Assembly (NCBI GenBank): GCA_964387685.1
Contig: CAYLXK010000019.1
Location: 1-64,000 of the forward strand
Direction of reading: 5' to 3'
From: Bryobacter sp964387685
Lineage (GTDB): Bacteria; Acidobacteriota; Terriglobia; Bryobacterales; Bryobacteraceae
Length of the DNA: 64,000 bases
Below the pieces are notes generated by a model, which had not been told where the DNA came from, searched no databases, and was given only the letters and a program-made list of their open reading frames with translations. The position numbers were made by a program, and so were the translations under genes. Of the stretch, positions 1 through 7,239 are shown in pieces (within the stretch, counting starts at the first letter, position 1; each line of letters opens with the position of its first letter).

Positions 1-1
1 T

Positions 2-76
<75 letters not shown>

Positions 77-167
77 GTGTCTCGACGACTCTTTGATTAC
101 AGCAAACGCGACGCTTGCCCGTCAACTGCGCCCGCGCGAGTTCAACCGCTAGCCTAAGCGGGCTCAG

Positions 168-533
168 CTAAACCTGCGGCGATCCCCATGCATTCGGCGA
201 CCGCGTGTTCTGCACGCGCCGTGGCGGTTTGCGCTTCCGCGTCGCCTCGATCCGTTCCGCCGTCGCCACGGCCTGCGTGTTCATGGCCGCCTCGGAGAAC
301 GTATACGCGCTCTGGCTTTCCAGAAACAAATCGCTCTCCAGCATCCGGCGGCACAGCAGCGGCAGGTCCTGCAAGGGAATCCGGTAGCGGCGCAACAGCG
401 ACAATTCCACGCGCACGCTAAAGCCGGAACGAGAACGGTCCGCCGACACGCCTTCGAATGCATAGGTGCGGAATCCCAACCCTTGCGTGAAGCCGCTCAA
501 TACGAAGTTCTTTTTGGTGGTGTCCAAGCTCAT
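168..533 (-). CDS. hypothetical protein, 121 aa, coupled to an upstream GIY-YIG-like gene
   Basis: I do not recognise this family. The chosen ATG at 533 lies one base after the stop of the upstream gene, which suggests translational coupling; earlier in-frame ATGs lie inside that gene. The middle (about residues 35-85) has alternating hydrophobic strands and a run of leucine and arginine, and the carboxy end is basic and looks disordered. There is no signal peptide or membrane segment. The gene probably belongs to a two-gene unit with its neighbour, which is divergent from aceE. Expression as a protein is likely from the spacing; the function is unknown. Confidence 0.6.
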   Translation of the reverse strand: MSLDTTKKNFVLSGFTQGLGFRTYAFEGVSADRSRSGFSVRVELSLLRRYRIPLQDLPLLCRRMLESDLFLESQSAYTFSEAAMNTQAVATAERIEATRKRKPPRRVQNTRSPNAWGSPQV

Positions 534-534
534 C

Positions 535-840
535 CTAACCCTGCCTTCCATTCGCTCGCCGGTCGTTCCCCGGTTCATACTCGCGCCGCAGCTTGTCCTG
601 CAAGGACCAACGCTGCGCCGCATCGCATACCTGAAACACGAAGCCCGTTACGGCCCGGTCTTGAGACTCGGCCCGCCGCTCGTCCAGCAGGTTCATGAGC
701 GAGCTCTGGATGTTGCCGCTCTCCCCGATGTACAGCCACTCTTTGGCGTTAGACAAGCCAAAAACGCCCGCCGCCTCCGGCGCGTAGGCCCGGATGGAAG
801 ACGCATTGAAGGAGCGCGGAAAATAGGATTCAAACGGCAT
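535..840 (-). CDS. GIY-YIG nuclease-like small protein, 101 aa
   Basis: The central segment reads G-V-F-G-L-S-N-A-K-E-W-L-Y-I-G-E-S-G-N-I, with the spacing of a GIY-YIG core (GVF in place of GIY, LYIG in place of YIG) followed by a helix containing LMNLL. Known members cut DNA; here the later catalytic arginine and glutamate are not obvious, so the protein may be a degenerate or binding-only version. The start at 840 is preferred over an in-frame start at 879 because the first 13 residues look unrelated to the fold. Its stop is one base before the next gene. The family call rests on a motif read by eye. Confidence 0.55.
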   Translation of the reverse strand: MPFESYFPRSFNASSIRAYAPEAAGVFGLSNAKEWLYIGESGNIQSSLMNLLDERRAESQDRAVTGFVFQVCDAAQRWSLQDKLRREYEPGNDRRANGRQG

Positions 841-1143
841 GGCGCCCGTCCCGTGTAAAGCTCTGCACTGTGGTTGCATTGCGGCCCGTCATAGAAAGAT
901 CAGCCTCCTCGGCTGAGGACGAACGCTAAGAGAGAGAGCGAAGGCGACAACTTAGCTTGCCGCTTCCGCAACCGCGGCAAGATCGCCACTGCCTTCTGTA
1001 GTATCTCACGAAGCTGCGTCAATCTTATGAATGCGGGCGCCGACCCACGCTGGTGTATAAGCGCGATCCAAAGATTCACTGAAAGCACCCTCCCCGGCCT
1101 CCCAGCCAGCACGTTAAATTAGGAAGGTACAATCCTCTCCGCA
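841..1143. other. intergenic region between the divergent GIY-YIG-like gene and aceE
   Basis: About 300 bases with no gene I can support. One 70-codon frame lies on the minus strand (900-1112), but it has no ribosome binding site, no recognisable family and unusual composition. The region should hold both divergent promoters; no clean -35/-10 pair stands out. There is no strong Shine-Dalgarno sequence before the aceE ATG. Confidence 0.4.
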
Positions 1144-3840
1144 ATGATTACCACAAAGCCCGAGATTTCCGTAGACGTCCATGCCCAAGAGACGTCGGAG
1201 TGGCTGGAAGCCCTCGACCAAGTCGTTGATGAAGCCGGGGCGCAGCGTGCCAGCGAACTGCTGGCCCGTTTGATGACCCGCGCGGCGCAGCTTGGCGTCA
1301 CCGCCCAGCTTCGCCTCAACACTCCCTACATCAATACGATCCCCGTCTGGGAAGAAGAACCCTACCCCGGCGACCTTGATATCGAACGCCGCATCAAGGC
1401 TCTGGTGCGCTGGAATGCCATGGCCATGGTCGCCCGCGCCAATAAATACGACGAGGGCATCGGCGGCCACATCTCCACCTTCGCCTCTCTCGCCACTATC
1501 TCGGAAGTCGGCTTTAACCATTTCTTCCGCGGGTCAATCGCCGCCGCCGACGGCTCCACCCAGCCCGGCGACTTCGTTTATTACCAGGGCCACGCCTCCC
1601 CCGGCGTCTACGCCCGCGCCTTCCTCGAAGGCCGCCTGAACGAAGATCACCTCAAGAACTTCCGCCACGAACTTCGCGAACACCCCGGCCTCTCCAGCTA
1701 CCCGCACCCCATGCTCATGCCGGACTTCTGGCAGTTTCCCACCGTCTCCATGGGCCTCGGCCCCATTAACTCCATCTATCACGCCCGCTTCCTGCGCTAC
1801 CTCGAAAATCGCGGCCTCATCCCCGTCACGGACCGCAAGGTCGTTATGATCGGCGGCGACGGCGAAACGGACGAGCCGGAATCCTTGGGCGCGTTGACGC
1901 TCGCCTCCCGCGAGAAGCTCGACAACCTCATTTTCATCATCAATTGCAACCTCCAGCGCCTCGACGGTCCCGTGCGCGGCAACGGCTCCATCATTCAGGA
2001 GCTCGAAGGCGCCTTCCGCGGCGCCGGCTGGAATGTCATCAAGTGCCTTTGGGGATCCAACTGGGACCCCCTCTTTGCCAAAGATAAAAACGGCCTCCTC
2101 ATCAAGCGCATGGCCGAATGCGTCGACGGCGAATACCAGAACTTCAAGGTCCGCGGCCCCGCCTACGCCCGCAGCGAATTCTTCGGCAAATACCCCGAAC
2201 TTGCTGAGCTGGTCGCCGACTTGAGCGACGAACAGATCGCCACCCTCAAGCGCGGCGGCCACGACCCCGTCAAGGTCTACAACGCCCTGAAGCGCGCCTA
2301 TACCCACCAGGAAGGCCCCACCGTCATCCTGATGAAGACCATCAAGGGCTACGGCATGGGCGAGGCCGGAGAAGGGAAGAACGTCGCCCACAACACCAAA
2401 AAGCTCAACGAAAACGAACTGGAGTACGTCCGCAAGCGCTTCAATATCCCCGTTACGCCCGAAGCCGTTATGACGGCCAGCTTCTATAAACCCGAGGCCG
2501 ATTCCCCGGAAGCGCAATACCTCCGCAAGCAACGCGCCGCCATGGGCGGTCCCCTGCCCATCCGCAACGAGGGCGATTGGTCTCTCCCCGCGCCCACCAT
2601 GGCCGCCTTCGCCGAATCGCTCGAAGGTTCCGGTGGCCGCCCTGCATCGACCACAGCCGCCTTCGTCGCTATCTTAAAGAGCATCCTCAAGGACAAGACG
2701 GTCGCCAAGTACGTCGTGCCCATCGTGCCCGACGAAGCCCGCACCTTCGGCATGGAATCGCTCTTCCGCCAAGTCGGCATCTACGCAAGCCAAGGTCAGC
2801 TCTACAAGCCCGTCGATAGCGACATGTTCCTTTACTACAAGGAATCCCGCGACGGCCAGATCCTCGAAGAGGGCATCACCGAAGCCGGCTCCATGGCCAG
2901 CTTCACCGCCGCCGGCACCGCCTACGCCAACCTCAACACGCCGATGATCCCCTTCTACATCTATTACTCGATGTTCGGCTTCCAGCGCGTGGGCGATCAG
3001 GTATGGGCCTTCGCCGACTCTCGCGGCAAGGGCTTCATGATCGGCGGCACCGCCGGCCGCACCACGCTGAATGGCGAAGGCCTCCAGCACCAGGACGGCC
3101 ATACGCATGTTTTGTTTAGCGTCGTGCCCACCTGCCAGTGCTACGATCCCGCCTATGCCTATGAGCTGGCGGTCATCATCCAGGACGGCATCCGCCGCAT
3201 GTACACCGAGCGCGAGAACATCTTTTACTACATCACCGTCTACAACGAAAACTATCCCCAGCCCGCCATGCCCACCGGCATCGAGAATCTCGAAGCGGGA
3301 ATCCTCAAGGGCATCTATCGCCACACGCCTTCCAAGCTCGGCCGCGCCCAGGTGCAACTCTGGGGCAGCGGACCCATGCTCAACGAAGCCCTCCGCGCGC
3401 AGCAGATCCTGGCCGAAAAGTTCAACGTCGCCGCCGACGTCTGGAGCGTCACCAGCTACGTCAACCTGCGCCGCGACCTGATCGAGACCGACCGCTGGAA
3501 CCGCCTCCATCCCAATCAGCCCCCGCGCCAGGCGCATATCCAGAAGGTCATGGAAGGCACCGACGGGCCCATCATTTCTTCGAGCGAATACATGAAGGTC
3601 CTCGGCGACCAGCTCGGCTACGCCTTAAACGGCCGCCTCACCGCCCTGGGCACCGACGGCTTCGGCCGCTCGGAGAACCGCGAATACCTCCGCCGCTTCT
3701 TCGAAACCGACGCCGAATCCATCGCCGCCGCCGCCATCAGCCGCCTCTCCCGCGAAGGCAAATGGGGCGCCGACCACGCCGCCCAAGCCATCAAGGACCT
3801 AGGCCTGAACCCCGAGCTCGCCAACCCGGCTACGCGGTAG
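1144..3840 (+). CDS. aceE: pyruvate dehydrogenase E1 component, homodimeric type
   Basis: At 898 residues this is the usual length for the homodimeric E1p family (E. coli AceE is 887). E1 uses thiamine diphosphate to decarboxylate pyruvate and acetylate the lipoyl group of E2, making acetyl-CoA in the cytosolic PDH complex. The thiamine diphosphate/Mg site is visible near residues 237-275: GDGETDEPES followed later by NCNLQRLDG. The transketolase-like central and carboxy-terminal domains are complete through the final ELANPATR. No aceF or lpd lies adjacent in this window. The last ~100 codons and about 50 bases beyond the stop recur in decayed form at 5036-5310, on the far side of a toxin-antitoxin module. 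Confidence 0.97.
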   Translation: MITTKPEISVDVHAQETSEWLEALDQVVDEAGAQRASELLARLMTRAAQLGVTAQLRLNTPYINTIPVWEEEPYPGDLDIERRIKALVRWNAMAMVARANKYDEGIGGHISTFASLATISEVGFNHFFRGSIAAADGSTQPGDFVYYQGHASPGVYARAFLEGRLNEDHLKNFRHELREHPGLSSYPHPMLMPDFWQFPTVSMGLGPINSIYHARFLRYLENRGLIPVTDRKVVMIGGDGETDEPESLGALTLASREKLDNLIFIINCNLQRLDGPVRGNGSIIQELEGAFRGAGWNVIKCLWGSNWDPLFAKDKNGLLIKRMAECVDGEYQNFKVRGPAYARSEFFGKYPELAELVADLSDEQIATLKRGGHDPVKVYNALKRAYTHQEGPTVILMKTIKGYGMGEAGEGKNVAHNTKKLNENELEYVRKRFNIPVTPEAVMTASFYKPEADSPEAQYLRKQRAAMGGPLPIRNEGDWSLPAPTMAAFAESLEGSGGRPASTTAAFVAILKSILKDKTVAKYVVPIVPDEARTFGMESLFRQVGIYASQGQLYKPVDSDMFLYYKESRDGQILEEGITEAGSMASFTAAGTAYANLNTPMIPFYIYYSMFGFQRVGDQVWAFADSRGKGFMIGGTAGRTTLNGEGLQHQDGHTHVLFSVVPTCQCYDPAYAYELAVIIQDGIRRMYTERENIFYYITVYNENYPQPAMPTGIENLEAGILKGIYRHTPSKLGRAQVQLWGSGPMLNEALRAQQILAEKFNVAADVWSVTSYVNLRRDLIETDRWNRLHPNQPPRQAHIQKVMEGTDGPIISSSEYMKVLGDQLGYALNGRLTALGTDGFGRSENREYLRRFFETDAESIAAAAISRLSREGKWGADHAAQAIKDLGLNPELANPATR

Positions 3841-3890
3841 CCCAACCTACGCCCGGGGACCTGTTCATCCGTAATCCACAGGTCGCCTTC
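3523..3890 (+). repeat. parent copy of an aceE 3'-end direct repeat
   Basis: The final part of aceE from the RQAHI codons (3523) through the stop at 3840, plus roughly 50 bases of downstream flank, aligns with 5036-5310. The flanks share CTACGCGGTAG, then CCTGTT and TAATC-A-AGGT blocks in the same order. The downstream copy has in-frame deletions and many substitutions. The two copies bracket the Panacea toxin-antitoxin pair. The alignment was made by eye. Confidence 0.7.
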
Positions 3891-3985
3891 CGCCAGTTTG
3901 TAGCCACCCTCTGCCACCAGTGTGCGCCGGTCGGCCATAGGCATCCTCGCGTAGTGCGCCCTGCCTTACAATAAGGAGGACGTCT

Positions 3986-4540
3986 ATGGTTCTGCGCTTT
4001 AACGAACGGAGAGCGACCGAAGCTGCCGCCAAGTTTCTCATGCTGCGGGGCGGTCGCATGAGCTACCTGAAGCTCATTAAACTCCTCTATCTCCTCGATC
4101 GTGAGGCACTCCTGCGTTGGGGCAGGCCGGTCACAACCGACCGCTACGTCGCTATGGACAATGGCCCCGTAGTCAGCCGTGTGTACGACCTGATTCGAGA
4201 CGAGCCGGCTCCCGGCACCGATCCTGTCTGGCGCCACTATATCTCCGCTCCAAGCGGCTACGAAGTGGCCCTGATCGCTGAGCCAGAAATAGACGAACTC
4301 TCCCGTGCCGAAGAGTCCCTGATCGAGGAGATCTTCTCGAAGTTCGGCAGCCTGAGCCGCTGGGATCTCGTAAATCTGTCGCATGAATTGCCGGAGTGGC
4401 AAGACCCAAACGGAAGCGCGATCGCGATCCAATACCGCGACATTCTCCGCGCGGGCAACAAAACCGAGAGCGAGATTGCGGCCGTCGAGTCGGAACTGGA
4501 AGCGCTGGCTGTCGCCGAAGCCTTGCTGCAACCCGCGTAA
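3986..4540 (+). CDS. Panacea-domain (SocA-like, DUF4065) antitoxin
   Basis: The 184-residue protein shows the Panacea signature: an amino-terminal helix ending in MSYLKLIKLLYLLDR, then the stretch ending M-D-N-G-P-V-V-S-R-V-Y-D-L, and a later S-H-E-L-P-E-W. In the SocA/GepA family this helical domain neutralises very different toxins, often made from the adjacent gene. A strong AAGGAGGA site sits 7 bases before the ATG. The downstream gene starts directly after this stop, so the two are almost certainly co-translated. The carboxy-terminal helix (about 150-184) is glutamate and alanine rich and may contact the toxin; that last point is inference. Confidence 0.85.
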   Translation: MVLRFNERRATEAAAKFLMLRGGRMSYLKLIKLLYLLDREALLRWGRPVTTDRYVAMDNGPVVSRVYDLIRDEPAPGTDPVWRHYISAPSGYEVALIAEPEIDELSRAEESLIEEIFSKFGSLSRWDLVNLSHELPEWQDPNGSAIAIQYRDILRAGNKTESEIAAVESELEALAVAEALLQPA

Positions 4541-4933
4541 TTGGTGGCACGCATAGAGTGTGGCGACACCTTCCTGATGCCGGCCCCTGGCGGTCCAACC
4601 ACCCCTCACCTTTGGATCGTCATCACGGAGCCTGACCCGGTTTCGAGACTTTGCGCCATCGTGAGTGTCACCACGTTGCGGAACAGCAAGGACCAGACGA
4701 TCATTCTCAGGGTCGGTGACCATCCCTTCATTCGCCACGACTCGACCATCTTCTACGGGGACGGGATGATCGTGGACGCGCAACGCCTTGAAATTGAGAT
4801 CGCAGCCGGTTTGGCGCTTCGTCGGGATAAGTGCTCGGCTGCCACTCTCAAACTGATCCAGCAGGGCGTGAGTGCATCCCCGTTCACCAGGCCAAAATTC
4901 CTTCGTTTCTGTCGGGAACAGTGGGCACGATAG
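4541..4933 (+). CDS. putative toxin partner of the Panacea antitoxin, 130 aa
   Basis: The gene begins with TTG immediately after the antitoxin TAA, or with GTG three bases later; neither has its own ribosome binding site, so translation probably depends on coupling. The amino-terminal part (G-D-T-F-L-M-P-A-P, then L-W-I-V-I-T and A-I-V-S-V-T-T-L) has the alternating strand pattern and placement of a small PemK/MazF-like beta barrel, but I cannot identify the family with certainty. There is no membrane segment. The toxin role is inferred from position: genes just downstream of Panacea antitoxins are usually toxins. It could instead be an unrelated small protein. Confidence 0.6.
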   Translation: MVARIECGDTFLMPAPGGPTTPHLWIVITEPDPVSRLCAIVSVTTLRNSKDQTIILRVGDHPFIRHDSTIFYGDGMIVDAQRLEIEIAAGLALRRDKCSAATLKLIQQGVSASPFTRPKFLRFCREQWAR

Positions 4934-5035
4934 GCGATTACGCCAGGGCGGATCAGACCATCTTGGTCGCTTTCCCACGCGTAGCCTCGTTCGGCTGGAC
5001 GTGGGACCGGGAACCGAATGCGTTGACCGACCGTT

Positions 5036-5263
5036 CGCGCCAAGCGCACATCTCGCGAATACAGAAAGCTTTGCGGCGATGAGCTCGGCGTCGCCCTCAA
5101 CGGCCGCCTCACCGCCCTCGGCACCGACGGCTTCGGACACTGTGAAAACCGCGTGCTCCTCCGTCGCCTCTCCCGCGCAGGCAAATGGGACGCGGACCAC
5201 GCGCACCAAGCCATCAAAGACCTGGGCCTCAATTCCGAGCTCGCCAACCCGGCTACGCGGTAG
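5036..5263 (+). pseudogene. decayed second copy of the aceE 3' end
   Basis: From 5075 the frame reads GDELGVALNGRLTALGTDGFG, nearly the same as aceE GDQLGYALNGRLTALGTDGFG, and ends at 5261-5263 with the same ELANPATR-stop. About 15 codons present in aceE (FFETDAESIAA and neighbours) are missing, so the remnant is deleted in frame. Weaker similarity reaches back to 5036, where CGCGCCAAGCGCACATC matches CGCGCCAGGCGCATATC of aceE, with a further 42-base deletion and a frame change between. No start codon or upstream aceE sequence remains, so it is a fragment, not a gene. Confidence 0.85.
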
Positions 5264-5285
5264 GCTAACTTGCGCACGGCGTCCT

Positions 5286-5335
5286 GTTAACTGTTAATCA
5301 ATAGGTTGTAGGTTCGATTCCTACCGCGCTCACCA
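5286..5335 (+). pseudogene. 3' half of a tRNA-Asn-like gene
   Basis: The sequence supplies an anticodon stem-loop with loop CTGTTAA (GTT) and one stem mismatch, a 5-base variable loop, a perfect T-arm (GTAGG-TTCGATT-CCTAC), an acceptor 3' strand CGCGCTC, discriminator A and encoded CCA. The matching 5' acceptor strand and an intact D-arm are absent: upstream is the end of the aceE fragment. It is therefore a truncated or chimeric tRNA scar of the kind left by integration or recombination at a tRNA 3' end. The T-arm region matches the intact tRNA-Asn at 2-76 except for one base in the loop. Confidence 0.7.
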
Positions 5336-5484
5336 CCCGAGACAAAGTAATTAGCTCAGTTTCGGGCGGTATTCAGAACCCCACCGAATGGACTTCATAC
5401 AGGTCCGATATAGATTCAGGCTAAGGAAAGTTACATGCGCGTCCGGGTTCCACCTAACGCCGAAGCCGATCCCGAGAACTTGCC

Positions 5485-5514
5485 TTGACAAAACATCCTT
5501 GATGGTGGTAGAAA
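5485..5514 (+). promoter_or_regulatory. candidate sigma-70-type promoter upstream of the AIPR gene
   Basis: A perfect TTGACA at 5485-5490 is followed after 18 bases by TAGAAA at 5509-5514. It lies about 75 bases before the AIPR start, in a visibly A/T-richer stretch than the surrounding chromosome. The -10 is imperfect, so this is a prediction only. Confidence 0.4.
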
Positions 5515-5590
5515 TTGAGAGGCGTCGAATGACCCTCGGGCTTTCGGTGACTATAAATCTGGGCTAGCATACGCTGCCACAAGGATGAAT

Positions 5591-6814
5591 ATGACGATAC
5601 CTACCAAAGTAGTTGAATTGCTTGTTGCTGACAACGATCACTGCAAGCGCCTCAAAGATCCCTCCTCTCCCGGACGATTCCACCTTGAAACTTGGCTTCC
5701 GTTTTCCGAAGCTGCGAAGCTTGATAAGGGGAACGCGAACGTTCGTCCTGCCTCGGAGCGCAAGAAGCCCTTCAAAGATATGGTGGAGACGGTCGAAACC
5801 GATCCTTCCACATTCCACCTGAAGAACCGTGGCATCATCTATCGGTGTGAGAAGTTTGAGTTCGACAACACTCAGCGTACGCTCCGCGTCACAGTGCCGG
5901 ACCTATCCCCTGACCAGTTCGATGACCTGGAAAACGGCGATCCCAAATTCGGTATTGCTGATGGCGGGCATACCTTCGAGGTGATTCAGCAGACCATTGG
6001 CCGCCAGAACGAATTGATGGAGCGGGTTGGGTGGATTGAGCCATTCGTCCGTGTTCACTTCCTCGCAGGTAACTCTAGCGAAGTCGAACTTGAACAAGTT
6101 GTGGAAGCCCTCAACGTATCCTCCCAGGTACAACAGTTCACGCTAGACGAGTATCAGAACAAGTTTGATGAATTGAAAGAGGCGCTGAAGAAGTCGGGCT
6201 TCGACACAAGCCTAATCGCTTTCCGTGAAAACGAAGACAAGGAATGGGATGTTCGCGAGATTATCCAGCGAATGGCGTGCTTCTTGAAGGACCGATGGAA
6301 GAGCACTCAACCGGCGAGCATGTATAAGTCGAAGGGCAAGGCTCTTGACTTGTTCACGAACGAGGCGACACGGGATGAGTTTCGCAAACTCTACGATGTC
6401 GCCGCTGACATCATCACCCTTCCCGAGTACATTCAGGCTGAGTTCAGCATGGGCGATTCTGTCAAAGGCCGCAAGTTCGGAAAAATGAAGGCGGTGAAAC
6501 CCTTGAAGTCTGCGTGGACGCGCCCCGGTACGGAGTATCGCACCGAGCATCTAATGGACCTGGCAGCATCGCTCCCCATTGCTGCGGCCTTCCGAGAGCT
6601 GCTTGAATTGAAGGGTGACCGTTATTACTGGCGTGTTGACTATAAGAAGGTTTTCCCGCACGCTGCGGAGGAGCTTTACAAAGCCCTTCTGAATAAGCTT
6701 CGGACTGCGAAGGCGGTCAACAACTTAGGTTCGGACACAGAGTATTGGACTCAAGCCTCCAACATCGTGCTTCGCGCAAAGGATGAGGCGATTTCCTCGA
6801 ACCTTCGAGGCTGA
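5591..6814 (+). CDS. AIPR-family (abortive infection phage resistance) protein
   Basis: The 407-residue protein carries the hallmarks of the AIPR family: F-H-L-K-N-R-G-I-I-Y near residue 78, then beta-rich sequence, then F-G-I-A-D-G-G-H-T-F-E-V-I, which matches the family's N-G-x-Q-T-like motif with D-G-G-H-T. Family members occur in phage-defence loci; the biochemical activity is not well defined. ATG 5591 is chosen over ATG 5585 because AAGG at 5581-5584 is then 6 bases away. Codons are less GC-rich than in neighbouring housekeeping genes, consistent with transfer. It lies in the same direction as the small gene and nuclease that follow, and they may form one unit. Confidence 0.8.
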   Translation: MTIPTKVVELLVADNDHCKRLKDPSSPGRFHLETWLPFSEAAKLDKGNANVRPASERKKPFKDMVETVETDPSTFHLKNRGIIYRCEKFEFDNTQRTLRVTVPDLSPDQFDDLENGDPKFGIADGGHTFEVIQQTIGRQNELMERVGWIEPFVRVHFLAGNSSEVELEQVVEALNVSSQVQQFTLDEYQNKFDELKEALKKSGFDTSLIAFRENEDKEWDVREIIQRMACFLKDRWKSTQPASMYKSKGKALDLFTNEATRDEFRKLYDVAADIITLPEYIQAEFSMGDSVKGRKFGKMKAVKPLKSAWTRPGTEYRTEHLMDLAASLPIAAAFRELLELKGDRYYWRVDYKKVFPHAAEELYKALLNKLRTAKAVNNLGSDTEYWTQASNIVLRAKDEAISSNLRG

Positions 6815-6829
6815 TCGCAAAGAAAGGAA

Positions 6830-6857
6830 GAGGGATGGCGTGCACTACGCCTCCCTC
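6830..6857 (+). other. hairpin downstream of the AIPR gene
   Basis: GAGGGATGGCG pairs with CGCCTCCCTC across a 7-base loop with one bulge, starting 15 bases after the AIPR stop. There is no T-tract, so it is not a standard rho-independent terminator; it may slow transcription or protect the mRNA 3' end. Confidence 0.35.
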
Positions 6858-6999
6858 TCAGGGATGGGGACGGGATGGGTGATGTGGGGGATGCGGCTGT
6901 CCCGGTTCCTTACCGCTTCCTGAAGCGGACCACCCGGAGGCTGGGCAACCCTCGAATTCCAGTACGAAATCCGCTATCTTGGGTCAAGGAGCAAGGACT

Positions 7000-7209
7000 A
7001 TGATCGCCATCGACCAACTGACGGACGAGCAGTTTGAACGGCGCGCACTCAATCTTTTGCAACGCGAATTAGGTCCCGATGGTCTCGCCCGCTTTTTGCG
7101 GCTGAATCGCTCCGTTACGGGCGACTACACGCGCGACCGCGAGAAGTGGCACAAGGATTTGACGCTCGATCAGATTCTTGAGTCCATTCGCAATCACCGC
7201 CCGCATTAG
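7000..7209 (+). CDS. small antitoxin-like protein, 69 aa
   Basis: The ATG at 7000 has AAGGAG 8 bases upstream and is preferred to a start 21 bases earlier. The sequence is charged and helical (D-E-Q-F-E-R-R-A-L, then a basic stretch with Y-T-R-D-R-E-K-W). It resembles small proteins often found next to toxins in cyanobacteria and acidobacteria, but no PIN or RelE partner is adjacent here. It is in the same reading frame as the nuclease gene that follows: the TAG at 7207-7209 is followed by ten sense codons and then the ATG at 7240. It may regulate or inhibit that nuclease; this is inferred from position. Confidence 0.65.
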   Translation: MIAIDQLTDEQFERRALNLLQRELGPDGLARFLRLNRSVTGDYTRDREKWHKDLTLDQILESIRNHRPH

Positions 7210-7239
7210 GATCGTCGCGGTCTCCTCGAAACTTCTCTT

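Noticed and set aside
900..1112. 70-codon minus-strand frame before aceE
   Set aside because: No ribosome binding site, no family, basic and low-complexity composition.
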